Shown piece by piece: positions 1 to 6,383 of a stretch of DNA of 11,495 bases. The notes beneath the pieces are model-generated. The model saw only the letters and a list, made by a program, of their open reading frames with translations, ran no database searches and had not been told where the DNA came from. The DNA comes from Candidatus Zixiibacteriota bacterium (GTDB taxonomy: Bacteria; Zixibacteria; MSB-5A5; GN15; PGXB01). The first letter of the stretch is position 1, and the number at the start of each line of letters is the position of its first letter. The DNA lies in NCBI GenBank assembly GCA_003641425.1, contig QNAH01000046.1, positions 1-11,495 on the forward strand, given 5' to 3'. A program made the translations under genes and the position numbers.

Positions 1-151
1 AGTTACTGTATGACTGCGTGTTACGGCGAAATGGGCATGTTCCCTGTAAGTTGTTGATTGACATGATGTTGGAAGGGTCGTATATCCTCATGGGAGGCAT
101 AAGATTACACGAAAAAGCATAAGAAAGTGAGAAAACGAACCCATTTTTTGG

Positions 152-172
152 ATTCCCGCCTGACGCGGGAAT
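152..172. repeat. Hairpin, probable dispersed intergenic repeat
   Basis: A perfect 8-base stem, ATTCCCGC (152-159) and GCGGGAAT (165-172), closes a 5-base loop and is followed by GACA. This GATTCCCGC...GCGGGAATGACA form is a common kind of short palindromic intergenic repeat in many bacterial genomes. Only one copy lies in this window, so calling it a repeat is inference. No T-run follows on either strand, which argues against a normal intrinsic terminator. Confidence 0.45.
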
Positions 173-247
173 GACAATCGTCTTATATAAATGTGTATTA
201 TGCCGGGAGATTATTTTTATATAAAACAGGTTGCCTTGTCATGCCGA

Positions 248-265
248 CCCACAGCAAGCTGTGGG
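248..265. repeat. Hairpin, possible second intergenic repeat
   Basis: CCCACAGC (248-255) and GCTGTGGG (258-265) form a perfect stem. It is best drawn as 7 base pairs closing a CAAG tetraloop. It follows TTGTCATGCCGA, a GTCAT-type edge like that of the hairpin at 152-172 in reverse orientation. The two may be members of one mobile or scattered repeat family, but the stems differ in sequence. Confidence 0.4.
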
Positions 266-393
266 GCACCCAAGCTTCGCATGAAATGCCGGGAGCTTTC
301 TCGCCTGGCTCCCTTTGAGGTTCAGGCTCTTTAACAAAATTCTGCACTTTTCGGATTTCGGACAGGGCTCCCGATATTCGTGGCTAAATACTA

Positions 394-984
394 CTAAGCC
401 CTGATGACCTTGATATCACCAAAAGTTGTCCCGGTGGTGATGTGTACCTTCGAGGCGGCCGTTTCATAACCGTCGGTCTGGTTCTGCAATCGGCTGGACA
501 TCCCGGTATCGGTCTTGCCGAAAATATAGACATCGCCGAAGGTGGATGAACCATAGGCCAGCGCCTCGATATTGGCCGGGACGACGATTGTAATATCACC
601 GAAAATGCATGTGACGCGAATCCGGTTGACGCCGCTTTTGAGTTTTCCCCCGGACAGGTTGACGGTGTTGTCGCCGAAGGTGGTCGAGCCGCTGAAACCG
701 TCGATATCGAGATTTCTCAAATCGGCACGGATATCGCCGAAAGTCTTGGATATACTTCCGGTATAAAGATTGCCGGGAGGAATCTGTTGACCCTCCCCGG
801 ATGTTTCCGAGCCCTTGCCGAAGTGCCTTAAAATCATAGCAACTCCGATAGCAATGATAATCAGCGGCCAGAGATCACGCAGGAACCGTCGCACCGAGTA
901 ATCGAGAAAATGAAAATTACTCAGAAGCAGGACAAGGCCGACGATTAAGATCAGGAATCCCCAGAACTCTTTTTTATTTATCAT
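394..984 (-). CDS. Membrane protein with LiaF-like C-terminal domain (DUF5668 type)
   Basis: The 196-residue protein has two N-terminal membrane helices (about residues 9-27 and 37-53) joined by a short basic turn. This is the arrangement of LiaF/DUF5668 "cell-wall-active antibiotic response" proteins. The rest is a beta-rich region with the tripeptide FGD repeated at residues 82, 103, 128, 149 and 188, spaced about 21-25 residues except for the last gap. That fits a beta-solenoid-like adhesin fold, probably facing one side of the membrane. The start at 984 is preceded by GGGAGGAGA (complement of 991-999), 6 bases from the ATG. In Firmicutes LiaF restrains the LiaRS envelope-stress system; no kinase or regulator is next to this gene, so its role here is unknown. 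It is transcribed divergently from argF. Confidence 0.75.
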   Translation of the reverse strand: MINKKEFWGFLILIVGLVLLLSNFHFLDYSVRRFLRDLWPLIIIAIGVAMILRHFGKGSETSGEGQQIPPGNLYTGSISKTFGDIRADLRNLDIDGFSGSTTFGDNTVNLSGGKLKSGVNRIRVTCIFGDITIVVPANIEALAYGSSTFGDVYIFGKTDTGMSSRLQNQTDGYETAASKVHITTGTTFGDIKVIRA

Positions 985-990
985 AAGATT

Positions 991-999
991 TCTCCTCCC
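991..999 (-). promoter_or_regulatory. Ribosome binding site of the LiaF-like gene
   Basis: The minus strand reads GGGAGGAGA, a near-ideal Shine-Dalgarno sequence 6 bases before the ATG at 984. It fixes this start codon. Confidence 0.8.
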
Positions 1000-1011
1000 T
1001 GAATAGCTTTA

Positions 1012-1043
1012 CGCAAGATTGCGAAAATTGTTGCAAATAGCAA
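1012..1043. promoter_or_regulatory. Tandem small palindromes, possible operator
   Basis: CGCAA-GA-TTGCG (1012-1023) is a perfect 12-base palindrome. It is followed by TTGC-AAATA-GCAA (1031-1043), built from the same TTGC/GCAA half sites. Both lie in the divergent spacer between the LiaF-like gene and argF, just upstream of the former's ribosome binding site. Two related palindromes in such a place suggest a regulator site, but no known operator matches and chance is possible. Confidence 0.25.
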
Positions 1044-1091
1044 GTCAAACATGGAGTTAACGAGAATGTGACTTGCCGGGGTAAACTTGGC

Positions 1092-1120
1092 TTGACATAA
1101 ACGCGGCTACACCATAATAT
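1092..1120 (+). promoter_or_regulatory. Sigma-70-type promoter of argF
   Basis: A perfect -35 box TTGACA (1092-1097) is followed after 17 bases by TAATAT (1115-1120); an overlapping CATAAT (1113-1118) is an alternative -10. Transcription would start near 1127, giving a leader of about 35 bases with a Shine-Dalgarno site. This rules out the in-frame TTG at 1120 as the argF start. Confidence 0.7.
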
Positions 1121-1161
1121 TGTGCGACTTAATAAAGAAAAATAATGAGAAAGGAGCGAAT

Positions 1162-2064
1162 ATGGCCAGATCATTTACGGAGATCACCGATCTGACAAGA
1201 GACGAAATCCTTGAAGTGTTTGAATTGTGCCGCAAGATGAAAAGCGGCGAAATCGCGCCCAAACCGCTGGCCGGTAAATCGGCCGCCTGTATATTCACGA
1301 AACCCTCGCTGAGGACCCGGATATCGTTCGAGGTTGGGATCAACGAGCTGGGCGGTAACGCCCTGTATGTTACCGACAAGGAGATATCGATAGGCAAACG
1401 GGAGTCGGTCCATGATGTCGCCAGGGTTCTTTCGCGCTATGTCGGGCTGATCATGATTCGCACCTTCGCTCACAGCGATGTCACCGGGCTGGCCAAATAT
1501 GCCGAAGTGCCGGTGGTCAACGGCCTGACCGATCTGGTTCATCCGTGCCAGATCATGGGTGACTATTTCACGCTTCTGGAGCACAGAAAAAAGGACAAGT
1601 TTCGGATCGCCTATCTTGGCGACGGCAATAATATCACCAACAGCTGGCTCAACCTGGCCAGCCTGATCCCGATCGATCTGGTGATTGGGACCTCTCCCGA
1701 AACCCTTCCGGACAAAGGGCTTGTCCAGAAAGCCCGGCAAAACAAAAACAGCTCGGTTTTGATCACCCACGATCCTAAAGAAGCGGTCAAGGATGCCGAT
1801 GTTATCTATACAGATGTCTGGGCCTCAATGGGCCAGAAAGATCAGATTAAGGAGAAAGAAAACTTATTACATAACTTTCAGGTAAATACGGCGCTTTTGT
1901 CCGGAGCCAATCCTGATTATGTGGTCATGCACTGTCTTCCCGCCGAAAGAGGTCGGGAGATCACGGATGAAGTTATGGACGGACCTCACTCTGTCGTATT
2001 CGATGAGGCCGAAAACAGACTGCATATTCAGAAAGCGATAATGGCCTTCTTACTTCAACAATAA
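1162..2064 (+). CDS. argF: Ornithine carbamoyltransferase
   Basis: It transfers the carbamoyl group of carbamoyl phosphate to ornithine to give citrulline, in cytoplasmic arginine biosynthesis. The 300-residue length is normal for the family. Family motifs appear in order: SLRTR (49-53, carbamoyl-phosphate loop), HPCQ (127-130), GDGNN (153-157, start of the ornithine domain), DVWASMG ending at 224 (ornithine-binding SMG loop) and HCLP (257-260). The SMG and HCLPAERGRE motifs favour true ornithine carbamoyltransferase over aspartate carbamoyltransferase. The usual STRTR is SLRTR here, a form also known from acetyl- or succinyl-ornithine transcarbamylases, so the substrate should not be taken as fully proven. 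The start at 1162 follows AAGGAG (1151-1156) with a 5-base spacer. No other arginine gene is in view. Confidence 0.93.
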   Translation: MARSFTEITDLTRDEILEVFELCRKMKSGEIAPKPLAGKSAACIFTKPSLRTRISFEVGINELGGNALYVTDKEISIGKRESVHDVARVLSRYVGLIMIRTFAHSDVTGLAKYAEVPVVNGLTDLVHPCQIMGDYFTLLEHRKKDKFRIAYLGDGNNITNSWLNLASLIPIDLVIGTSPETLPDKGLVQKARQNKNSSVLITHDPKEAVKDADVIYTDVWASMGQKDQIKEKENLLHNFQVNTALLSGANPDYVVMHCLPAERGREITDEVMDGPHSVVFDEAENRLHIQKAIMAFLLQQ

Positions 2065-2082
2065 AAGACTGTTGTAATTCGA

Positions 2083-2097
2083 GGCCGGCTCCCGGCC
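2083..2097 (+). other. GC-rich hairpin between argF and the lipoprotein gene
   Basis: GGCCGG (2083-2088) and CCGGCC (2092-2097) form a 6-pair stem with a 3-base loop. It lies 18 bases after the argF stop and just before the next Shine-Dalgarno site. No T-run follows, so it is not a standard terminator. It might stabilise or attenuate a joint transcript. Confidence 0.35.
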
Positions 2098-2122
2098 AAA
2101 GTGTCGCGAAAGGAGAGGCACT

Positions 2123-2989
2123 ATGCATCCTAAACACACTATTCCGGGAATCGGCCTTTTAATTCTGGCCGTGATGGTATTCCTCATGGCGGGCTGTTCC
2201 GATGACGACAATCCGCTGCCGTCAACCGGAGAGGTCAACGGTTCACTTGACGATCCCGAATTCGTTTTGATCCAGGAACAGATCGATGCTTTTCTCGGTG
2301 AGACCGAAGAAATGCTCATCCTCGGACTGGAAAACACGTATCAGTTGCCGATTGATACCGAATATATCCGCAATATTTACGGTCCGATGGGTCCCGATGA
2401 TATTGTCGAATACAACTATGCCGACGGCTGGCATGTTACCTATATCGCTCATTTCAACAGCTATGCCAATGATTATTTCAGGGATTCGGTGATGTTCCAG
2501 GTCAATTCCCAGCCGGTTCAGGATCCCGATAATCTCGAGTGGATGCAGTACATCCGTCATTGGGGTTATACCAGTAACCTGGTCGATGTGACTCATACGA
2601 ACAAGAACGGTTATGTCAACCTGGAATTCGAAAATCTGGATCAGGATATAGCGACGATCAACGGCGTCAATAATACCCTGTGGGAGTGGAACTATTATAG
2701 CAATGATTCCACCATCGAAGCGGTTTATGATGTCGAGATGAATATTGTCGAATTGCAGGTCGGCCAGGTCCCGACTTACGGTTGGATTTCCGGTTGCCCC
2801 TATAGCGGTAATCTGGCCATGAGTATCGAGCAGGCCTACAGTGTCAATTACGGCGACGACAATGATTTCTGGGTTCGCAACTGGAATGTCTGGATCACTT
2901 TCGATGATGGTATGGCGGACATCCGCATCAACAGCGAAAACGAGGTCTGGAATTATCAGTGCGAATTCTGCAGTCCTCCGGTATATTGA
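2123..2989 (+). CDS. Secreted lipoprotein of unknown function
   Basis: The 288-residue product starts with a charged segment, a hydrophobic core and the lipobox LMAGC with Cys25, so it is probably a lipid-anchored envelope protein. The Met at position -3 is a mild deviation from the usual Leu/Val/Ile. Ser26 follows the cysteine, which in Escherichia coli would allow export to the outer membrane. The mature part is acidic and rich in Asp, Asn, Tyr and Trp, as in secreted beta-rich proteins, and ends in a CEFC motif with one further Cys at the ISGCPYSG stretch. I recognise no domain. AAAGGAG at 2109-2115 sets the start. It follows argF by 58 bases, with no promoter that I can see in between, and is ended by a clear terminator. 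Sharing a transcript with argF is possible, but a functional link is not implied. Confidence 0.75.
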   Translation: MHPKHTIPGIGLLILAVMVFLMAGCSDDDNPLPSTGEVNGSLDDPEFVLIQEQIDAFLGETEEMLILGLENTYQLPIDTEYIRNIYGPMGPDDIVEYNYADGWHVTYIAHFNSYANDYFRDSVMFQVNSQPVQDPDNLEWMQYIRHWGYTSNLVDVTHTNKNGYVNLEFENLDQDIATINGVNNTLWEWNYYSNDSTIEAVYDVEMNIVELQVGQVPTYGWISGCPYSGNLAMSIEQAYSVNYGDDNDFWVRNWNVWITFDDGMADIRINSENEVWNYQCEFCSPPVY

Positions 2990-3007
2990 TTCATATTAAA
3001 ATTATTG

Positions 3008-3037
3008 AAAAACCCGGCCGGTCGCCGGGTTTTTTTT
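3008..3037 (+). terminator. Intrinsic terminator after the lipoprotein gene
   Basis: AACCCGGC (3011-3018) pairs with GCCGGGTT (3024-3031) around a 5-base loop. Five A residues precede the stem and an 8-base T-run (3030-3037) follows. It is a textbook rho-independent terminator, and because of the A/T flanks it may also work in the opposite direction. Confidence 0.9.
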
Positions 3038-3043
3038 GATATA

Positions 3044-3071
3044 TTGACAGGCTCGAATATTTTGCTAAATT
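3044..3071 (+). promoter_or_regulatory. Promoter of the thioesterase gene, apparently leaderless
   Basis: A perfect TTGACA (3044-3049) is followed after 16 bases by TAAATT (3066-3071), which carries a TG-N extension (TGC, 3063-3065). Transcription starting 7-8 bases past the -10 box would begin at or next to the A of ATG 3079. There is no Shine-Dalgarno sequence before that ATG, which agrees with a leaderless message. Confidence 0.6.
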
Positions 3072-3078
3072 GTATTTC

Positions 3079-3513
3079 ATGTTGGAAGTCGCCAGATATT
3101 CGGGCTGTTTTGTCTGCGGCCAGAAAAACGATATCGGTCTCAAGGCCAGGTTTTTTTTCAAGGACGGAAAAGCGGTCACCGAGTACACCGCCGAGAAGCG
3201 GTTCGAAGGTTACCATGGGGTATTTCACGGCGGTATAACCGCGACACTTCTGGATGAAGTGATGATAAAAGCGTTGCTGGCCAAGGATATTTATGCCCTG
3301 ACCGTTGAGTTGACGGTCAGGTTTCATAAGACGGTGCATGTCGGCCAGAAACTGAAGTTGACCGGCCGGGTGGAAAAGAGCAAGGGACGTCTTTATGTTA
3401 CCTCAGGTGAAGTCACAAGCGATGACGGTGAGCTGGTGGCAACGGCCACAGGGAAATATCTCGAGGTTAAAGGCGATATGAAAAATAAACTGCTCGAATC
3501 GCTTGAGACTTGA
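3079..3513 (+). CDS. Hotdog-fold thioesterase (PaaI/4HBT superfamily)
   Basis: This 144-residue protein has the features of a hotdog-fold acyl-CoA thioesterase. An N-terminal CFVCGQKN motif (Cys10 and Cys13) is followed by IGL, as in a subgroup of PaaI-like proteins. The signature FHGGITATLLDE follows at about residues 49-60, with HGG at 50-52 and acidic Asp59/Glu60 on the central helix, where the catalytic acid usually sits. A beta-rich second half ends near KYLEV. It probably hydrolyses an acyl-CoA or related thioester in the cytoplasm; the substrate cannot be read from sequence. The ATG at 3079 is preferred. An in-frame TTG at 3070 would add three residues, but it lies within or beside the predicted -10 box and also lacks a Shine-Dalgarno site. 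It is a single-gene unit between a terminator and the next promoter. Confidence 0.85.
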   Translation: MLEVARYSGCFVCGQKNDIGLKARFFFKDGKAVTEYTAEKRFEGYHGVFHGGITATLLDEVMIKALLAKDIYALTVELTVRFHKTVHVGQKLKLTGRVEKSKGRLYVTSGEVTSDDGELVATATGKYLEVKGDMKNKLLESLET

Positions 3514-3561
3514 ACAGATTACCAGCACAGGCGTCGTTATTGATGAAAAAAGAATCTTAGT

Positions 3562-3592
3562 TTGAAAAAGTCCCGATATTAAAACGTATAAT
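3562..3592 (+). promoter_or_regulatory. Promoter of the peptidase-propeller pair
   Basis: A perfect -10 box TATAAT (3587-3592) lies 19 bases after TTGAAA (3562-3567). The spacing is long, so the true -35 may be the overlapping TGAAAA at 18 bases. The start point would be near 3599, leaving a leader of about 54 bases with AAGGGTGA (3639-3646) before the ATG at 3653. Confidence 0.55.
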
Positions 3593-3652
3593 CCACTGAT
3601 GAGATAAAAAAGCCCAGCACCATACAGACATAGCATACAAGGGTGACACATT

Positions 3653-6376
3653 ATGAGCAAACCGGCCACCATTATTTTGACGATCATTTTGATTTTATCA
3701 TTCGGCAATGGTTTTTCCGAGGATCTGTACTTATTGAATATCGGCAGCACTTCCGACCTGAACGAAGCGACGCGTATTGTCCACCATGCCCGGGGAAGGC
3801 TCGGCGATGGTTTTATTGTCGAACTGGACGATGTGCAGTATGATCGTCTGATCGATGCCGGGCTATCGCCGCGGTTGATTGCGGAGAATGTCGATCCCGG
3901 ACGGCTTTATGTTTTATCTCCGGGAAACCGGCGTATTCAAAAAAGCCCCCTGTATGTGACATCTCTGGCATCGCAAGGAGACCAGGATATTGCTGAGCTT
4001 GATCAAGCCTCGGTCGATGTACTCAGGAAGAGCGGCTATATGGCGGTTCCTCTGGATGATCTGCAGACGCCCCTGTTTTACAGTCCGCCGGTGACCATGG
4101 CCGGTTTCGATGAAATATATCCCCGTGACTCCCTGGCGGATATGGTCAGCCAGGATTCGCTTTACAGCTATGACACCCGTCTGGAAAATTTCTATACCCG
4201 GCATGTTTATTCCGATTCGATCAGGCTTGCGCGTGACTGGCTGATCGCCAAATTCCAGGAATTCGGATATACCGATGTAACGACCGACACTTTTTATTAT
4301 AACGGTACTCCCTGCAACAATGTGATGTGTTTCAAGGAGGGATACTCGGAACCGGATAAGATAATTGTCGTCGGAGGGCATTATGATTCCTACAACACTC
4401 ATACCGATCCCACTATTTTTGCGCCGGGGGCCGACGACAATGCCAGCGGAACCTCGGTGGTCCTCGAGCTGGCGAAAATTTTCAAGGATGTCGATACGAA
4501 GAAGTCGATAATGTTTTGCGCTTTTTCGGCCGAGGAGGTTGGTCTGATCGGTTCCGGGGTTATTGCTGGCCGTTTGTATTCGGAGGGAGCCGACCTGGAG
4601 TGTATGCTAAATTTCGATATGGTGGCATTCAACGAAGACGCGTATGAAAATGTGGCTATATTCAATGGTTATTCTCCGGTTTATGCCTATGTTTTAAGGG
4701 ATGCCGCAGAGCGAGTGACGACACTGATCCCCGAACTGAGAGGCAGTAGTGGCAGTTCCGATCACGTCCCGTTCAATAATTATGGTTATATGGTCGGTTA
4801 TGTGCAGGAAGGCGATTTCAATTTTGCCGGATGGCATACCGATATCGACATCTCATCACGTCTTAATTTTCCGTATTTCGAGCAGGTGGTTCGCATGATC
4901 ACCGCGGCGGTCGGACATATCGACATTTCCACCGGGGTAACGCCGATCGATGTAATCAGGGATGCGGGCGATGGTCACACGTTGCGGCTGGAGTGGAATC
5001 GATGCAATCCGTCATATACATATAAAGTTTTGTACGGAGTGGAGTCCGGAATCTATACTGATACTCTCGATGTCACGCCGGGTGACTGTTTTTATGAACT
5101 GACCGGGTTAAACACCGGGCAAACTTATTATTTCGCGGTAATGGCCGTCAATTCCGAAGGCATCGGTCCGCTGTACCTGCTCGAAAACAGCGGTGAATCT
5201 TATGTTGAACCCAGGGCTCCGAGGAACATCGCTATCGAGCCCGATTATCAAAAATTGTCGCTGGCATGGTCGGCAAACACGGAACTGGATCTGGATCATT
5301 ATAAAATTCTTAGAAGATATCAGGGGGGCAACTGGTCGGTAATCGATGACGGCCTGACCTCCACGGCGTATGATGATATGACGGTGCAGGGACATGTCAA
5401 ATACGAATATCTGGTCATTGCCGTGGATCATGATATGAATGAATCCGACAGTTCTTTGATTGTCGGCGGGGTGCCCGCGACTTTCGATTATCCTCTACTG
5501 TTTGTCGATGAAACGGCATCGAACGGACCGCTAAATCCTTCGGAAGAAGACCAGGCAATCTATTATGACAGCGTGTTCGGAGAATTGGACTATATGACTT
5601 TTTCGGTCGGAAGTGATCCCGACCGAATCGATCGCCAGACGGCAGGGCAATATAAGAATATTTTCTGGTTCGACGACGATGTCTCGCTTAAGGTATTCTC
5701 TAGTTCGGAGGATACCATGAACTGGTTCCTGAGTTATGAGACGAATTTCTGCCTTGCCGGATACCAGTCTTTGTACTATATCGGGGGAGGGTCGCCACAG
5801 GGCCCCGGCGATTTTGTCTATGATTATTTCAGGATTTCGGATATGACTGTCAACCAGAATACATTTGATTTTATCGGGGCGACCGGGTTGAACGGATGGC
5901 CGGATATTGAAACCAGGGAGGGGATATTCGGATTTGCGCTTACGACCATAACGACGCTCGATGTCGCCGCTGGAGGCGAAGTGATCTACACCTATAATTC
6001 CAATACCGGCGACCCCAATTTTGACGGAAAACCGGTTGGTGTTATTTATGACACCGGGGCTGGGAAAAGAATCGCCTTTGGATTTCCCATTTTTCCGCTG
6101 GCCGAAAATAGTGCCGCCGCCCTGATGGCGAAGATTGCCGATTATTTTGCTATTGAAGCGTTTGTTTTAAATGGCGATATTAACAGCGATGAAAATCTTA
6201 ATATTATGGATGTCGTATATTTAATAAATTATTTGTACAAGGGCGGGCCGGCCCCGCTGAATATGAATGCGGCCGATCCCAACGGCAATTGCAAAATCAA
6301 TATTCTCGACGCGGTTCACATTATCAATTATTTATACCGCGGTGGCCCTCAACCTCTTCCGGGATGTGTCGAATAG
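3653..6376 (+). CDS. Secreted M28 zinc metallopeptidase with FnIII and dockerin domains
   Basis: The 907-residue enzyme has a signal peptide (about residues 1-22) and an N-terminal propeptide-like region. The M28 domain (about 190-430) keeps every expected zinc or catalytic residue: His243 (GHYDS), Asp262 (GADDNASG), Glu294 as base and Glu295 (SAEEVG), Asp322 (NFDM) and His371 (SSDHVPF). It is therefore probably an active two-zinc aminopeptidase outside the cell. Two fibronectin type III domains follow (about 428-515 and 520-610). Next comes an unassigned region (about 613-835) that looks like a class-I glutamine-amidotransferase-like Rossmann domain. The C-terminus is a dockerin type I pair: calcium loops start at Asp842 and Asp875, each with the Asp at loop position 12 (853, 886) and each followed by INYLY-RGGP-type sequence. 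The next gene begins 7 bases after the stop. Confidence 0.93.
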   Translation: MSKPATIILTIILILSFGNGFSEDLYLLNIGSTSDLNEATRIVHHARGRLGDGFIVELDDVQYDRLIDAGLSPRLIAENVDPGRLYVLSPGNRRIQKSPLYVTSLASQGDQDIAELDQASVDVLRKSGYMAVPLDDLQTPLFYSPPVTMAGFDEIYPRDSLADMVSQDSLYSYDTRLENFYTRHVYSDSIRLARDWLIAKFQEFGYTDVTTDTFYYNGTPCNNVMCFKEGYSEPDKIIVVGGHYDSYNTHTDPTIFAPGADDNASGTSVVLELAKIFKDVDTKKSIMFCAFSAEEVGLIGSGVIAGRLYSEGADLECMLNFDMVAFNEDAYENVAIFNGYSPVYAYVLRDAAERVTTLIPELRGSSGSSDHVPFNNYGYMVGYVQEGDFNFAGWHTDIDISSRLNFPYFEQVVRMITAAVGHIDISTGVTPIDVIRDAGDGHTLRLEWNRCNPSYTYKVLYGVESGIYTDTLDVTPGDCFYELTGLNTGQTYYFAVMAVNSEGIGPLYLLENSGESYVEPRAPRNIAIEPDYQKLSLAWSANTELDLDHYKILRRYQGGNWSVIDDGLTSTAYDDMTVQGHVKYEYLVIAVDHDMNESDSSLIVGGVPATFDYPLLFVDETASNGPLNPSEEDQAIYYDSVFGELDYMTFSVGSDPDRIDRQTAGQYKNIFWFDDDVSLKVFSSSEDTMNWFLSYETNFCLAGYQSLYYIGGGSPQGPGDFVYDYFRISDMTVNQNTFDFIGATGLNGWPDIETREGIFGFALTTITTLDVAAGGEVIYTYNSNTGDPNFDGKPVGVIYDTGAGKRIAFGFPIFPLAENSAAALMAKIADYFAIEAFVLNGDINSDENLNIMDVVYLINYLYKGGPAPLNMNAADPNGNCKINILDAVHIINYLYRGGPQPLPGCVE

Positions 6377-6383
6377 TAGTCTT

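Larger units (their letters stand above)
1..393. other. Noncoding region upstream/downstream of flanking genes
   Basis: I find no convincing gene here. One forward frame is open from base 3 to a TAA at 120-122, but the predicted 39 residues resemble nothing I know. A reverse frame is open from about base 102 to the window edge without a ribosome binding site. The stretch holds two strong hairpins (annotated separately), a 10-base direct repeat ATGCCGGGAG at 200-209 and 286-295, and a looser inverted pair GGGAGC (291-296) / GCTCCC (308-313). It lies downstream of the minus-strand gene ending at 394, so it may contain that gene's transcript end, although no hairpin plus T-run terminator is evident on that strand. 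Confidence 0.6.

Noticed and set aside
3..122. Open forward frame at the left edge, possible end of an upstream gene
   Set aside because: 39 codons without recognisable similarity; too short to support as a gene tail.
1120..1161. N-terminal extension of ArgF from a TTG
   Set aside because: The TTG overlaps the -10 box, so it would precede the transcription start; AAGGAG precedes the ATG at 1162.
1171..1770. 199-codon open frame antisense to argF
   Set aside because: It overlaps a gene with unmistakable motifs, has no ribosome binding site that I can see, and its product resembles nothing; it is a by-product of argF codon use.
6267..6383. N-terminal extension of the propeller protein
   Set aside because: It lies within the dockerin coding region, and the signal peptide starts at the ATG at 6384.
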